DNA of 64,000 nucleotides. It comes from Thioclava nitratireducens (lineage in GTDB: Bacteria; Pseudomonadota; Alphaproteobacteria; Rhodobacterales; Rhodobacteraceae). Below, piece after piece: positions 9,285 to 18,157 of this stretch; within the stretch, counting starts at the first letter, position 1; each line of letters begins with the position of its first letter. The notes beneath the pieces were generated by a model, which was not told the origin of the DNA, made no database searches, and saw only the letters and a program-made list of their open reading frames with translations. The position numbers were made by a program, and so were the translations under genes. The stretch lies in NCBI RefSeq assembly GCF_001940525.2, contig NZ_CP019437.1, positions 2,578,501-2,642,500 on the forward strand, read 5' to 3'.

Positions 9285-9326
9285 GTGACATAGGTCAAAC
9301 TTGCGAGGCAAACTTATCTATATCAC
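9285..9326 (+). promoter_or_regulatory. FNR/CRP-type site plus -10 element before the Rrf2-family gene
   Basis: The palindrome GTGACATAGGTCAA (9285-9298, centre 9291.5) fits the FNR/DNR half-site pattern TTGAC-N4-GTCAA with one mismatch. A -10 hexamer TATCAC lies at 9321-9326, which places transcription start near 9333 and the site at -41.5, the class II activator position. The 5' leader would be about 19 bases. The same site and the same hexamer at identical spacing recur at 18994-19035. Confidence 0.7.
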
Positions 9327-9351
9327 CGCCGCGTGAGCTGGAGGAGTTACG

Positions 9352-9831
9352 ATGCGTTTGACCACTCGAACCAATCTCGCGATGCGTGTGCTGATGTTCT
9401 GTGCGGTCAATCCGGACCGCACCGTGCGCAAACACGAGATCGCGGAAGCCTGCAATGCGTCCGAGAACCATCTGGCGCAGGTGATCAACACCCTTGCGCA
9501 TGAGGATTTCATCACCACCCTGCGCGGCCGCGCCGGTGGCATGAAACTTGCGCGCCCACCCGAACAAATCGGCGTCGGCAACGTGCTGCGCGCCTTCGAG
9601 GCCCGCCTGCCTTTCGCGGAATGTTTCGACACCGAGACCAACACCTGCCCGCTGCGCGACGCCTGCCTGTTCCGCGATGCGCTGAGCGAGGCGCTCGAGG
9701 CGTTCTACGGAACGCTCGACCGCAAGACCATCGCCGATCTGGTCGAGAACAACACCGCGCTGGAGGCGATGCTCAGCCTGCCCGGCCTGCAACCCATCCC
9801 GATCTGCACGGCGGCGCGAGCTGCGCGATAG
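9352..9831 (+). CDS. Rrf2-family Fe-S transcriptional regulator (NsrR-like)
   Basis: A 159-residue regulator with an N-terminal winged helix (ASENHLAQVINTLAHEDFI is the recognition region, and LRGRAGGMKLARP the wing). It carries three cysteines C91, C99 and C105 that would ligate an Fe-S cluster, as in NsrR nitric-oxide sensors. The spacing (CX7CX5C) is slightly longer than in the E. coli protein. The ribosome site GGAGGAG precedes the ATG. Its promoter carries an FNR-type site at -41.5, so expression probably rises when oxygen is low or NO is present. Nothing in the adjacent genes reveals its targets. Confidence 0.82.
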   Translation: MRLTTRTNLAMRVLMFCAVNPDRTVRKHEIAEACNASENHLAQVINTLAHEDFITTLRGRAGGMKLARPPEQIGVGNVLRAFEARLPFAECFDTETNTCPLRDACLFRDALSEALEAFYGTLDRKTIADLVENNTALEAMLSLPGLQPIPICTAARAAR

Positions 9832-10067
9832 CCCTTTGAAACAAGGCTCCGCGCAGGCGGCCCCGATAGGTCCGAATTCTTGACGCACTCGCGCCAAAAT
9901 CCGCGCTTTCGTGTCGGCGACGTCACAGTTTCATGACGGTCGCTCACGCCAATGCGACCAAAAATCAGTTTCGCTTGACCGACCCTTTTCTCGGCGAGAG
10001 CCTGTGGCTACTTGTCGCAGCAACGGGAAGACCCCGCTAGAACGCGACTCATCACAAGGCTTAGGTC

Positions 10068-10202
10068 ATGCAACAGCAATCGGGCAATCAATCAGGCCAG
10101 CAACAGCAAGGCGGCACGAACCGTCCTGGCCAGCAACAAGGCCAAACGGGCAATACGACCCAACAGAACGGCACCGTATTCGACGATTGGGCGTCCATCT
10201 GA
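10068..10202 (+). CDS. Candidate 44-residue Gln/Gly/Asn-rich small protein
   Basis: An uninterrupted small frame: ATG 10068-10070, TGA 10200-10202. The product is almost one third glutamine, built from short QQQ-G blocks (MQQQSGNQSG, then GQQQQGGTNRPG), and ends in the acidic and aromatic tail TVFDDWASI. AAGG lies eight bases before the start. There is no signal peptide or membrane segment. A 7-bp hairpin follows at 10214. I do not recognise the family. The CAG/CAA repeat texture could also arise by chance or slippage, so coding status is open. The non-repetitive C-terminus argues for a real protein. Confidence 0.42.
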   Translation: MQQQSGNQSGQQQQGGTNRPGQQQGQTGNTTQQNGTVFDDWASI

Positions 10203-10213
10203 CGCCCTCTCTC

Positions 10214-10234
10214 GCGCCGCGATGATAGCGGCGC
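10214..10234 (+). other. Stem-loop after the Gln-rich small ORF
   Basis: GCGCCGC and GCGGCGC form a perfect 7-bp stem around a 7-base loop. There is no T-run, so it is not a textbook terminator. The remaining bases up to 10405 show nothing else I can assign. Confidence 0.4.
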
Positions 10235-10405
10235 AGGCAGGCCCCGCAACCGGCATCTTCATCCACCGCCGGTTTTTGCGCCGCCCGCCATTCGATCTCT
10301 CCTTCGCGCTGCTCTTGCGTGGCGCGAAGTCCAGCTTCAGACTGCGATGATCCGCCAAACCGTCGCGCTGCCCTTGCCGCGCGGCCCGAAGGACCGTCCG
10401 GCACG

Positions 10406-10765
10406 ATGAGCACCTCTCTCACCTCCATCAAGGGGATCGGCCCCGCCACCGCCGAAGGCTTCATGCGCGCCGGGATCACCTCGGCGGAAGACCTGCGCGA
10501 GATCGGAGCGGACGCCGCCTATGCCGCCTGGATCGAGGCCGGGAACCCCGCCCATTTCATCGGTTACTACGCACTGCACATGGCGCTGCAGGGTCGGCCG
10601 TGGAACGACTGCCGCGGCGCCGAGAAGGCCGCATTCCGCAACAAATTCGACGCGCTCAAGGCGCGGATCGCAGCGGAGGACAGCTCCGCGCCTTCCGCAA
10701 AAGAAAAGGGCCGCGCCCGGCTGGACGCGGCCCTCTCGGAAATTGGTCTGATCGCGAAACGCTAG
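10406..10765 (+). CDS. TfoX C-terminal domain protein
   Basis: A 119-residue protein consisting essentially of the TfoX/Sxy C-terminal domain, a helix-hairpin-helix-like fold: LTSIKGIGPATAEGFMRAGI at the start, then SAEDLREIGADAAYAAWIEAG. The N-terminal Sxy domain of competence regulators is absent, so a role in competence should not be assumed. The frame is open upstream to 10319, but the ATG at 10406 is the natural start of the domain. It converges on ndk with a single base between the two stop codons. Confidence 0.8.
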   Translation: MSTSLTSIKGIGPATAEGFMRAGITSAEDLREIGADAAYAAWIEAGNPAHFIGYYALHMALQGRPWNDCRGAEKAAFRNKFDALKARIAAEDSSAPSAKEKGRARLDAALSEIGLIAKR

Positions 10766-10766
10766 A

Positions 10767-11189
10767 TCAGCCGACGATCTCGAGACCCGAGAAGAAGAAC
10801 GAGATTTCTTCCGCAGCGGTTTCCGGAGCGTCGGAGCCGTGCACCGAGTTCTCACCCACGGAGAGCGCGTATTCCTTGCGGATGGTGCCCTCGTCGGCTT
10901 CCGCCGGGTTGGTCGCGCCCATCACTTCGCGGTTCTTGGCGATCGCACCTTCCCCTTCGAGGACCTGAACGACGACCGGCTCGGACGCCATGAATTCGCA
11001 CAGTTCGCCGTAGAAGGGGCGCTCTTTGTGCACTTCATAGAACTTGCCGGCCTGTTCCATGGTCAGCTGGATGCGCTTTTGCGCGACGATGCGCAGACCC
11101 GCTTCCTCGAACTTGGCATTGATCTTGCCAGTGAGGTTGCGCTTGGTCGCGTCGGGTTTGATGATGCTCAGCGTGCGTTCGATGGCCAT
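10767..11189 (-). CDS. ndk: Nucleoside diphosphate kinase
   Basis: A 140-residue enzyme that equilibrates nucleoside di- and triphosphates through a phosphohistidine. Visible features are TLSIIKPDA (with K11), the Kpn-loop region [14 protein letters not shown] and the active-site ENSVHGSD with H117. Length and sequence match bacterial Ndk throughout. It is monocistronic here, reading away from the ABC-F gene and converging on the TfoX-domain gene. Confidence 0.97.
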   Translation of the reverse strand: MAIERTLSIIKPDATKRNLTGKINAKFEEAGLRIVAQKRIQLTMEQAGKFYEVHKERPFYGELCEFMASEPVVVQVLEGEGAIAKNREVMGATNPAEADEGTIRKEYALSVGENSVHGSDAPETAAEEISFFFSGLEIVG

Positions 11190-11360
11190 GTGTGACCCTT
11201 TCCTTGTGTTCGCGGCCGGAAAGCCGGTCCGAAATATCCCGCGCCTGCTATCATGCAGGGGCTGGCTTGAAAAGCCCTCATGGGCGGGCCCGGGGCGAGT
11301 CTAGCGCGGTTTCGTGACCGTTTGGTCAAGGCAGACCGGCGGGCCGCCGGGCGTCACGCG

Positions 11361-11406
11361 CCGAAGGACGCCTCCGGCGGGGATATTTTTGCCAAGCCGA
11401 AGGGGC
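11361..11406 (+). repeat. Dispersed GGGGATATTT repeat, copy 1
   Basis: The unit reads CGAAGGACGCCTCCGGCGG, GGATATTTTT, GCCAAGCCGAAGG. Related copies occur at 13341-13390, 26178-26214, 26223-26263 and 28726-28771, always between genes. It lies just upstream of the ABC-F coding region. The function is unknown, and it resembles REP-type intergenic repeats. Confidence 0.75.
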
Positions 11407-11459
11407 GCGGCGCGCAGCAGCGATTGACTGTCGCGCGCCCCTGCGCCAAGTCAGGCCCC

Positions 11460-13313
11460 ATGTTGCGCATCTCCGATATCTCTTTTTCGATCGAAGGCCG
11501 TCCGCTCTTTGCGAACGCCTCCGCTACGATCCCCGAAGGCCACAAGGTCGGCCTCGTCGGCCCCAACGGCGCGGGCAAGACCACGCTGTTTAGGCTGATC
11601 CGGGGAGAGCTGACGCTGGATGGCGGCGAGATCGCCCTGCCCTCGCGCGCCCGCGTCGGCGGCGTCGCGCAGGAGGTGCCGTCTTCTTCGACCTCGCTGC
11701 TCGACACCGTGCTGGCCGCCGATGAGGAACGCGCCAGTCTTCTAGCCGAGGCCGAGACGGCGACCGATCCGCATCGCATCGCCGAAGTGCATGCGCGGCT
11801 CGCTGATACCGACGCATGGTCGGGCGAGGCGCGGGCCTCCGCCATCCTGAAGGGGCTCGGCTTCGACATGGAGGCGCAGAAGCGCCCCTGTTCGGATTTC
11901 TCGGGCGGCTGGCGGATGCGCGTGGCGCTGGCGGGCGTGCTCTTCGCGCAGCCCGATCTGCTGCTTCTGGACGAACCGACGAACTATCTCGATCTCGAAG
12001 GCGCGCTCTGGCTGGAAAGCTACCTGATGCGCTACCCGCATACGGTGATCGTGATCTCGCACGACCGCGATCTGCTGAATCGCGCGGTGGGCTCGATCCT
12101 GCATCTCGAAGACAAGCAACTGACCCTCTATCAGGGCGGCTACGACACCTTCGCGCGCACCCGCAGGCTGCGCCGCGAAGCGCAGGCCGCGCAGGCCAAG
12201 AAGCAGGACGCGCGCCGGGCCCATCTGCAAAGCTTCGTCGATCGGTTCCGCGCGAAGGCCACCAAGGCCAAGCAGGCGCAGGCGCGGGTCAAGATGCTCG
12301 AGAAGATGGAGCCGATCACCGCGCCGGAAGAAGCGGCAAAGCAGGTCTTCACCTTCCCCGAGCCCGAGCAGCTCTCGCCGCCGATCATCGCGATGGAAAG
12401 CGCCGCTGTCGGCTATGGCGGCCCGGCGATCCTGAAGCGTCTCAACCTGCGTATCGATCAGGACGACCGGATCGCGCTTCTGGGTCGAAATGGTGAGGGG
12501 AAATCCACGCTTTCCAAGCTCTTGGCGGACAAACTTCAGGTGATGGAGGGCAAGATCACGCGGTCCTCCAAGCTTCGGATCGGCTATTTCGCCCAGCATC
12601 AGGTGGATGAGCTTGACCTGAAGGAAACGCCGCTCACCCATCTCAAGCGCGAGCGTCCCGACGAGCATCCCGCCAAGCTGCGCGCGCGGCTCGCGGGCTT
12701 CGGCCTCGGCGCGGATCAGGCGGAGACGGCGGTGGGCAAGCTCTCGGGCGGACAGAAGGCGCGGCTGTCGCTCCTGCTGGCGACGCTCGACGCGCCGCAT
12801 CTCTTGATCCTCGACGAGCCGACCAACCACCTCGACATCGAGAGCCGCGAGGCGCTGGTGACTGCGCTAACCGAATATTCCGGCGCGGTGATCCTCGTCA
12901 GCCACGACATGCACCTCTTGGGACTGGTCGCGGACCGGCTCTGGCTGGTGAAAGGCGGCGCGGTCGCGCCCTATCAGGGCGATCTGGAAAGCTACCGCGC
13001 CGAGCTGCTGGCGCCGCCGCCCGAAGACAAGCCCGCGAAGCCCGCAGCACCGAAAACGGCCAAGCCCTCCCGCGATGCGATGACGGCAATGAAACGCGAG
13101 GTGCGCGACTGCGAGGCCCGGGTCGAGAAGCTCAGCAGCATGCTGGAGAAGCTCGACGCGAAACTCGCCGATCCCGCGCTTTACGAGCCGGAAAAGGCAA
13201 AGGACCTCGCGGTCTGGCAAGCGAAGCACACCGAGGCGACGCAGGCGATGGAGAAGGCCGAAGCACTCTGGATGGCGGCCTTGGAAAAGCTGGAAACCGC
13301 TGAGCAAAATTAA
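11460..13313 (+). CDS. ABC-F family ATPase (Uup/YheS-like)
   Basis: A 617-residue protein with two ABC cassettes and no membrane segments. Cassette 1 has GPNGAGKT (34-41), FSGGW (147-151) and LLLLDEPTN. Cassette 2 has GRNGEGKS (342-349), LSGGQ (428-432) and LILDEPTN (449-456). The linker between them (about 232-290) is long and basic, as in the P-site tRNA-interaction motif of ABC-F proteins, and a coiled coil closes the C-terminus (about 555-617). Family members act on ribosomes or, for Uup, affect DNA stability. The start at 11460 begins the cassette cleanly. The in-frame extension to 11280 includes the repeat and is rejected. Confidence 0.9.
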   Translation: MLRISDISFSIEGRPLFANASATIPEGHKVGLVGPNGAGKTTLFRLIRGELTLDGGEIALPSRARVGGVAQEVPSSSTSLLDTVLAADEERASLLAEAETATDPHRIAEVHARLADTDAWSGEARASAILKGLGFDMEAQKRPCSDFSGGWRMRVALAGVLFAQPDLLLLDEPTNYLDLEGALWLESYLMRYPHTVIVISHDRDLLNRAVGSILHLEDKQLTLYQGGYDTFARTRRLRREAQAAQAKKQDARRAHLQSFVDRFRAKATKAKQAQARVKMLEKMEPITAPEEAAKQVFTFPEPEQLSPPIIAMESAAVGYGGPAILKRLNLRIDQDDRIALLGRNGEGKSTLSKLLADKLQVMEGKITRSSKLRIGYFAQHQVDELDLKETPLTHLKRERPDEHPAKLRARLAGFGLGADQAETAVGKLSGGQKARLSLLLATLDAPHLLILDEPTNHLDIESREALVTALTEYSGAVILVSHDMHLLGLVADRLWLVKGGAVAPYQGDLESYRAELLAPPPEDKPAKPAAPKTAKPSRDAMTAMKREVRDCEARVEKLSSMLEKLDAKLADPALYEPEKAKDLAVWQAKHTEATQAMEKAEALWMAALEKLETAEQN

Positions 13314-13340
13314 GATCGTCGAAGGGGCCGCCCGCCCCTT

Positions 13341-13390
13341 CCTCTTGACCCAAATATCCCCGACGGAGGCGCCTGCCCTTTCGGCAAGCG
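13341..13390 (-). repeat. Dispersed GGGGATATTT repeat, copy 2
   Basis: Read on the minus strand: CGCTTGCCGAAAGGGCAGG, CGCCTCCGTCGGGGATATTT, then GGGTCAAGAGG. It occupies the short gap between the convergent ABC-F and M32 carboxypeptidase genes. Confidence 0.72.
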
Positions 13391-13397
13391 CTTCGGC

Positions 13398-14864
13398 TCA
13401 CAGCTTGTAGATGCCCTCGAATTTCCGCGTGAGATAAGCCAGCAGCGGCGTCTCGGTCGGCTCGACCCCGCAGGCATGCCGGATCGTCTCGCGCGGCGTG
13501 CGCAACCCCCCGTGGACGCGCAGGTTTTCGTCGAGCCATTGTTTCGCGGGCGTCGCATCGCCCTCGGCGAGGGCTGCGTCGATCCCGGGCGTAACCGCGC
13601 GCATCGCCTCGTCGAGACAGCCCGCATAGACATTGCCGAGCGCATAGGTCGGGAAATAGCCGAACAGCCCCACCGACCAGTGTACATCCTGCAGGAAACC
13701 CTGGCTGGGCTTGGTGACCTTCACGCCGAAATCCTGCTCGAAGCGGGCATTCCACGCCTCTTCGAGATCGGCGACCTCCAGCTTGCCCGAGATCAGGTCG
13801 CGCTCCAGATCGAAGCGCAGCATGATGTGGAGGTTGTAGTTCAACTCGTCCGATTCCGTGCGGATGAAGCCCATATCGACGCGGTTGACCAGCGCGTGGA
13901 AGGCCTCCCTATCCATGCCGAGATCGCCGAACGCATCGGTCATGCGCTGGTGCAGCCAGCCGGTGAACGGGGCCGAGCGGCCAAGCTGGTTCTCGTAGAT
14001 CCGGCTCTGGCTTTCATGCACGCCCATCGAGACGCCATGGCCCAGCGGCGTGAAGTGATAGGCCGGGTCGATCGCCTGCTCGTAGGTGGCGTGGCCGACC
14101 TCGTGGATCGTCGAGTAGATATTGCCGAACGGGTCGCTTTCGGAGATGCGCGTCGTGATGCGCGCATCATCGCCGCCGCCCGAGGAGAACGGGTGGACCG
14201 ACATATCCAGCCGCCCGCGCGTCCAGTCATAGCCGAAGGCGGAGGCGCATTTACGCGCGAGCCGCAGCTGGGCGTTCTCGGGGAAGACCTTGTCGAAAGG
14301 CTGCGGCGAGACCTCCGAGCCAAGCACCCGGTCGCGCAACTCCACCAGCGGGCCACGCATCCGGTCGAAGACGGTGGCGATTTCCTTCGACGTCGCGCCC
14401 GGCTCATAGTCGTCGAGCAGCGCATCGTAGAGATTGCCCTCGGACAGGCATTCCGCCTCTTCGCGCTTCAGGCGCACAACCTCTTCCAGCGTCGGCAGGA
14501 AGGCGGACGCGTCCTCGTTGGCGCGGGCCTCGGCCCAGATGCCCTGGGACAGAGAAGTCAGCCGCGCCATCTCGGTCGCGAGGCGCGCCGGGATACGGGT
14601 CGCGCGGTTGTAGCTGCGCCCGACCAGATCGAGGATGCGCGCGCTCACCGCGTCGTCGGCCTCGGCGCGGGCCAGCCAGTCTTCGATACGCGGATCGGTG
14701 CGGCGCGCATGCAGCACCGATTCCAGCGCCGCGGATTCCTCGGCGCGCTGATCGGCGGCGCCGCGCGGCATCATCACTTCCTGATCCCAGCTCAGCAGCC
14801 CGGCGATATTGCCCAGCGCTTCGGTTTCGCGCTGATGCGCGAGCAGGTCCTGATAGGCGCTCAT
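13398..14864 (-). CDS. Carboxypeptidase M32 (thermostable carboxypeptidase 1 family)
   Basis: A 488-residue zinc metallopeptidase that removes C-terminal amino acids. The zinc site is HEVGH (254-258) with the third ligand in GVHESQSR (E284). Other family signatures are DPFGNIYSTIHE and the C-terminal HWSVGLFGYFPTYALGN, cited here as GYFPTYALGN. The ATG at 14862-14864 overlaps the stop of ctaA (ATGA), so it is co-translated with heme A synthase, which looks like an accidental pairing. The longer frame to 14975 is rejected because it lies inside ctaA. Confidence 0.93.
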   Translation of the reverse strand: MSAYQDLLAHQRETEALGNIAGLLSWDQEVMMPRGAADQRAEESAALESVLHARRTDPRIEDWLARAEADDAVSARILDLVGRSYNRATRIPARLATEMARLTSLSQGIWAEARANEDASAFLPTLEEVVRLKREEAECLSEGNLYDALLDDYEPGATSKEIATVFDRMRGPLVELRDRVLGSEVSPQPFDKVFPENAQLRLARKCASAFGYDWTRGRLDMSVHPFSSGGGDDARITTRISESDPFGNIYSTIHEVGHATYEQAIDPAYHFTPLGHGVSMGVHESQSRIYENQLGRSAPFTGWLHQRMTDAFGDLGMDREAFHALVNRVDMGFIRTESDELNYNLHIMLRFDLERDLISGKLEVADLEEAWNARFEQDFGVKVTKPSQGFLQDVHWSVGLFGYFPTYALGNVYAGCLDEAMRAVTPGIDAALAEGDATPAKQWLDENLRVHGGLRTPRETIRHACGVEPTETPLLAYLTRKFEGIYKL

Positions 14865-16015
14865 ACGCGGCCCTCCCGGATGGAACGAACAAGGGGGAAG
14901 CGCGCCATGTGACGCGCGCGGATCACGAGGACCCATGTAATAACGGCGCCGAACTGATGGATGAGACCCAGCCACCAGTAATTCACCAGCTCAAGCGCGG
15001 TGGTGATGCCCAACACCATCTGGAAGAAGATCATCGCGGCCATCAGCGCGAAGGCTTCCTTGGTGCGCGGATGGGCCGAACTGCGCGCGCGCCATGCGGC
15101 ATAAAGGCCCGAGGCGAAGACGAGATAGCCGACCATGCGGTGCATGAATTGCACCAGCGCCGGGTTCTCGAAGAAGTTGCGCCACAGCGGCGTGTAATCG
15201 AAGCTCTCCGACGGCAGGAACTGTCCGTTCATCGAGGGCCATGTCGGGAAAGCGAGCCCGGCATCGATGCCCGCGGTCAGCGCGCCGAGAAGGATCTGCA
15301 CGAAAACCAGCCCGATCAGCACCGAGCCGATCCGGGTCAGGCGCGGTTCGGCCAGTCTACGTGCCTGCAACAGCGCCGATTCCGGGCGCGAGAGTTGCAG
15401 CGCGAACCAGGAGATCAGACCAAGGATGATGAAAGCGAGGCCGAGATGCGTGGCCAGACGATAAGAGGCGACCGACGTCATCCGCCCCACGAGGCCCGAA
15501 GACACCATCCACCAGCCGATCGCGCCCTGCAAACCGCCCAGTATCCCGAGACTGAACAGTCGACCCGTCCAGCCGGTCGGGATTTTCTTGGTCAGCCAGA
15601 AGCCGATGAAGCCGATGAACCAGACCATGCCGATCAGGCGGCCCAGCTGCCGGTGCCCCCATTCCCACCAGAAGATGCCCTTGAACTCGGACACGGTCAT
15701 GTTCGGGTTCATGTATTTGAACTGCGGGCTCTCTTTGTAATGAGTGAATTCCGCCTGCCAGTCCGCATCGCTCATCGGCGGGATCGCCCCCGAGATCGGG
15801 TCCCAGCGCGTGATCGACAGACCGCTATCGGTGAGGCGCGTGGCCCCGCCTACCGCGATCATCGCCACGACCAGCGTGAACAGCACGAACAGCCACATCC
15901 GGATCGCGCGGCGCGCGCCGCGCGGTTTGGCGTCGATCATGCCTCCCTTGGGCTCGGCCCGTTTGGCACTGCCCTCGGCTCCGACTTCCTCGAAGATGCT
16001 GCGTTTTTCGGCCAT
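14861..16015 (-). CDS. ctaA: Heme A synthase (COX15/CtaA type 2)
   Basis: A 384-residue membrane protein with eight predicted spans that oxidises the C8 methyl of heme O to make heme A for aa3-type cytochrome oxidase. Recognisable motifs include GGATRLTDSGLSITRW, FWWEWGHRQLGR, LATHLGLAF and QFMHRMVGY, each carrying a heme-ligand histidine. The ~40-residue cytosolic N-terminus is ordinary for the alphaproteobacterial form. The gene leads the two-gene unit with the M32 peptidase. Other cta genes are not in the window. Confidence 0.95.
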   Translation of the reverse strand: MAEKRSIFEEVGAEGSAKRAEPKGGMIDAKPRGARRAIRMWLFVLFTLVVAMIAVGGATRLTDSGLSITRWDPISGAIPPMSDADWQAEFTHYKESPQFKYMNPNMTVSEFKGIFWWEWGHRQLGRLIGMVWFIGFIGFWLTKKIPTGWTGRLFSLGILGGLQGAIGWWMVSSGLVGRMTSVASYRLATHLGLAFIILGLISWFALQLSRPESALLQARRLAEPRLTRIGSVLIGLVFVQILLGALTAGIDAGLAFPTWPSMNGQFLPSESFDYTPLWRNFFENPALVQFMHRMVGYLVFASGLYAAWRARSSAHPRTKEAFALMAAMIFFQMVLGITTALELVNYWWLGLIHQFGAVITWVLVIRARHMARFPLVRSIREGRV

Positions 16016-16079
16016 GCGTGCGGACCCCCGGCTTGTCTGTCGGCTTTTCTCGGCAAGAATTTGCGCGAGGGCAAACTAG

Positions 16080-16110
16080 GCCGCCCCCTTACCGGGGGCA
16101 AGGGGGCGGG
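16080..16110 (-). terminator. GC-rich stem-loop between ctaA and the reductase gene
   Basis: CCGCCCCCTT and AAGGGGGCGG pair around a small internal GC loop. It lies 50-80 bases downstream of the reductase stop on the same strand and could end that transcript, although there is no good U-tract. Confidence 0.4.
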
Positions 16111-16159
16111 AGAGCGCGGGATGCGCGGGCCGAGGCCACTTAGGCGTGATCGCGATGCG

Positions 16160-16840
16160 TCAGTCGAGATCTTCGCGGACGATGCGATCTTGCGAGACGC
16201 CGAGCTCTTTCAGCGTGGCCTCGAGCTCGTCCACCATTTCGTGGGGGCCGCAGACATAGAACTTGCCGCTCTCCTTCTCGACATAGGGCGCGAGGAAGCC
16301 GCGATCGATCTTGGCGGTTTGCACGCCCGCGCCGGGATCGTCCTGCTTGGTCACGGTCCAGACGGTCTCCAGCCCCGACATCGCCTCGAACTCGTCACGC
16401 AGAATGATGTCGGCCTCGGTCTTGTTGGAGAAGATCAGGCGGCAACCCTCCAGCGTACCTTCACGGGCCAGCCGCGCGCGCAGGATCGAGATGAAGGGCG
16501 TCACCCCCGCCCCGCCTGCGATGAAGGTGCCGGGGCCCTTGTCCTTGATAGCGCCCCACGGGTCGGAGACTTCCACCGCCTCGCCGGGCTTGAGCGTCGC
16601 GATCTGCTCGGTCACGCCGTCATGGTCCGGATAGGACTTGATGACGAATTCCAGCGTGTCGCCGTCCACCGGGTTCGTGAAGGTGAAGGGACGTTTCTCG
16701 TCGGTCCAGCCCTCCCGGGTGAGGTTCAGCTCGACCGCCTGACCGGGGTCGAAGTCGAACCCGTCGGGGCGGGGGAAGACGAGGTGATGCGTGTCATGGG
16801 TGACGGGGCTGATACTTTGCAATTCGAGACGGGTGCTCAT
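16160..16840 (-). CDS. FAD-binding ferredoxin/flavodoxin reductase-like oxidoreductase
   Basis: A 226-residue flavoprotein with an N-terminal FAD-binding barrel (RPFTFTNP, residues about 50-57) and a C-terminal pyridine-nucleotide domain (FIAGGAGVTPFISILRA near 105, FYVCGPHEMV near 195). It should move electrons between NAD(P)H and an unknown acceptor. There is no [2Fe-2S] domain, so a separate carrier is needed. The start (16838-16840) is set by the AGGAG site, and upstream in-frame codons are rejected. The gene stands alone between ctaA and the Ala-rich protein gene. Confidence 0.83.
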   Translation of the reverse strand: MSTRLELQSISPVTHDTHHLVFPRPDGFDFDPGQAVELNLTREGWTDEKRPFTFTNPVDGDTLEFVIKSYPDHDGVTEQIATLKPGEAVEVSDPWGAIKDKGPGTFIAGGAGVTPFISILRARLAREGTLEGCRLIFSNKTEADIILRDEFEAMSGLETVWTVTKQDDPGAGVQTAKIDRGFLAPYVEKESGKFYVCGPHEMVDELEATLKELGVSQDRIVREDLD

Positions 16841-16913
16841 GAACGGCTCCTTTCGTTGAAGAGCGAACGCGAGGCTTTGCGCAGGCGTTCCCATCCGATC
16901 CGCGGAATGCGCA

Positions 16914-16951
16914 AAGAAAAGGGCCGCGCGATTGGATGTCGCGCGACCCTT
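16914..16951 (-). terminator. Rho-independent terminator of the Ala-rich protein gene
   Basis: On the minus strand AAGGGTCGCGCG pairs with CGCGCGGCCCTT and is followed by TTTTCTTT. It is placed 27 bases after the stop of the 16978-17994 gene. Confidence 0.75.
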
Positions 16952-16977
16952 GGGGTTTTCGAGGGGTAGCGGCGCGA

Positions 16978-17994
16978 TCAGAAGCCGAGCGCCGCGCGGA
17001 TCTGATCGACCACCCCTTCCACGAGTTGCGGATTGTCGCGGGCGCTTTGCACCGCCGTGCGCAACTGCGCCTTCGTGGCCTCGGGCAGCTCGGACGTATC
17101 GACGATGTCGATCACCCTGTCGGCGTCGAACCCTTCCACGGTCAGCGCCTTCGCGGCGCTCATCACGCCCTGGCCCTGCACCGGCGTCTGGGTATCGCCA
17201 CCGCTCGCGGCGCCTGCGGGGGCTGCCGCCTGCGTCGCATTGGTGGCGGCGGCTGCGGCGTCGGCAGCGGCATTCGCGGCTTGGCTGGCGGCCTCGGCGG
17301 CTGCTTGCGCCGCAGAACTCGCCCCCTCGATCGCGGTCTCGCTCGCATCGGCCTGCGCGCCGCTGGCGGCGGACGCCGCCGCGTTCGCAGCCTTCGCGGC
17401 CGCTTCCGCTGCCGCCGTCGCGGCCTTCGCGGCATCGGTGGCGGCAGCACTGGCCGCATCGCTGGCGGAATTCATCGTGGCTTTTGCAGCCTCGTTCGCA
17501 GCCGAAGCGGCGTCCTTGGCGGCGCTGGTCGCGTCGCTCGCCGCCTGCTTGGCTGTATCGGTCGCTTTCGAGACGGTATCGGCAGCGCTCTGGGCGGCAT
17601 CGGAGGCAGCAGTTTGCGCCTGATCGGCCCCCTTCTTCGCGGCCTCTTTCGCGGCATCCGCCGCATCCGACGCCGCGTTCGAGGCGGCATCCGTCGCGCC
17701 TGCCGCCGTGTCCTTCATGCTTTCTGCGGCATCCGAGGCGGCCTGCGTCGCCTTGTCGGCCGCGTCGGAAGCGGCTTGGGTCGCCTTGTCCGCGGCGGCC
17801 TTCACCGACTCGCTTGCGGATTTCACCGCATCGCTAGCCTTGTCGGCAATGGTCTTTCCGGCGCTCTCGGCGCTCGTAGCGGCCTTCGGCGTCGCATCGG
17901 TCGCTTCGGTTCCGTCCGAGATATCGGTATTCAGGATGATCAGTCCGGCGGCCACCCCCAGCACCACGATCACTGCTGCCACAAGCTTGTTCAT
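16978..17994 (-). CDS. Ala-rich, repeat-containing coiled-coil protein with N-terminal membrane anchor
   Basis: A 338-residue protein. Residues 1-22 form a hydrophobic anchor or uncleaved signal ([20 protein letters not shown]). Residues about 45-245 are almost only Ala, Ser, Asp, Lys and Thr, in an 11-residue-like periodicity ([20 protein letters not shown]), resembling apolipoprotein- or LEA-type amphipathic helices. The last 60 residues are ordinary sequence ([20 protein letters not shown]) and probably form a small helical domain. It is likely periplasmic and tethered to the inner membrane. I do not know its function. Opposite-strand frames over this region are shadows of the Ala codons. 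Confidence 0.75.
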   Translation of the reverse strand: MNKLVAAVIVVLGVAAGLIILNTDISDGTEATDATPKAATSAESAGKTIADKASDAVKSASESVKAAADKATQAASDAADKATQAASDAAESMKDTAAGATDAASNAASDAADAAKEAAKKGADQAQTAASDAAQSAADTVSKATDTAKQAASDATSAAKDAASAANEAAKATMNSASDAASAAATDAAKAATAAAEAAAKAANAAASAASGAQADASETAIEGASSAAQAAAEAASQAANAAADAAAAATNATQAAAPAGAASGGDTQTPVQGQGVMSAAKALTVEGFDADRVIDIVDTSELPEATKAQLRTAVQSARDNPQLVEGVVDQIRAALGF

Positions 17995-18157
17995 CACGCT
18001 ATTTCCCTTGATTGTCTTGCTCTGCGGGCCCTCTTCGCCCGACCACGAACTTCGAACGCAGCGGCCCGCGAGGCCCGCGATCGCGCGGCAAACGCCTTGG
18101 CCCTGCCCGGCGGGACACAACGCAGATCCTCCCTGCCCGGTTCCCGTGCCTTTGCGG

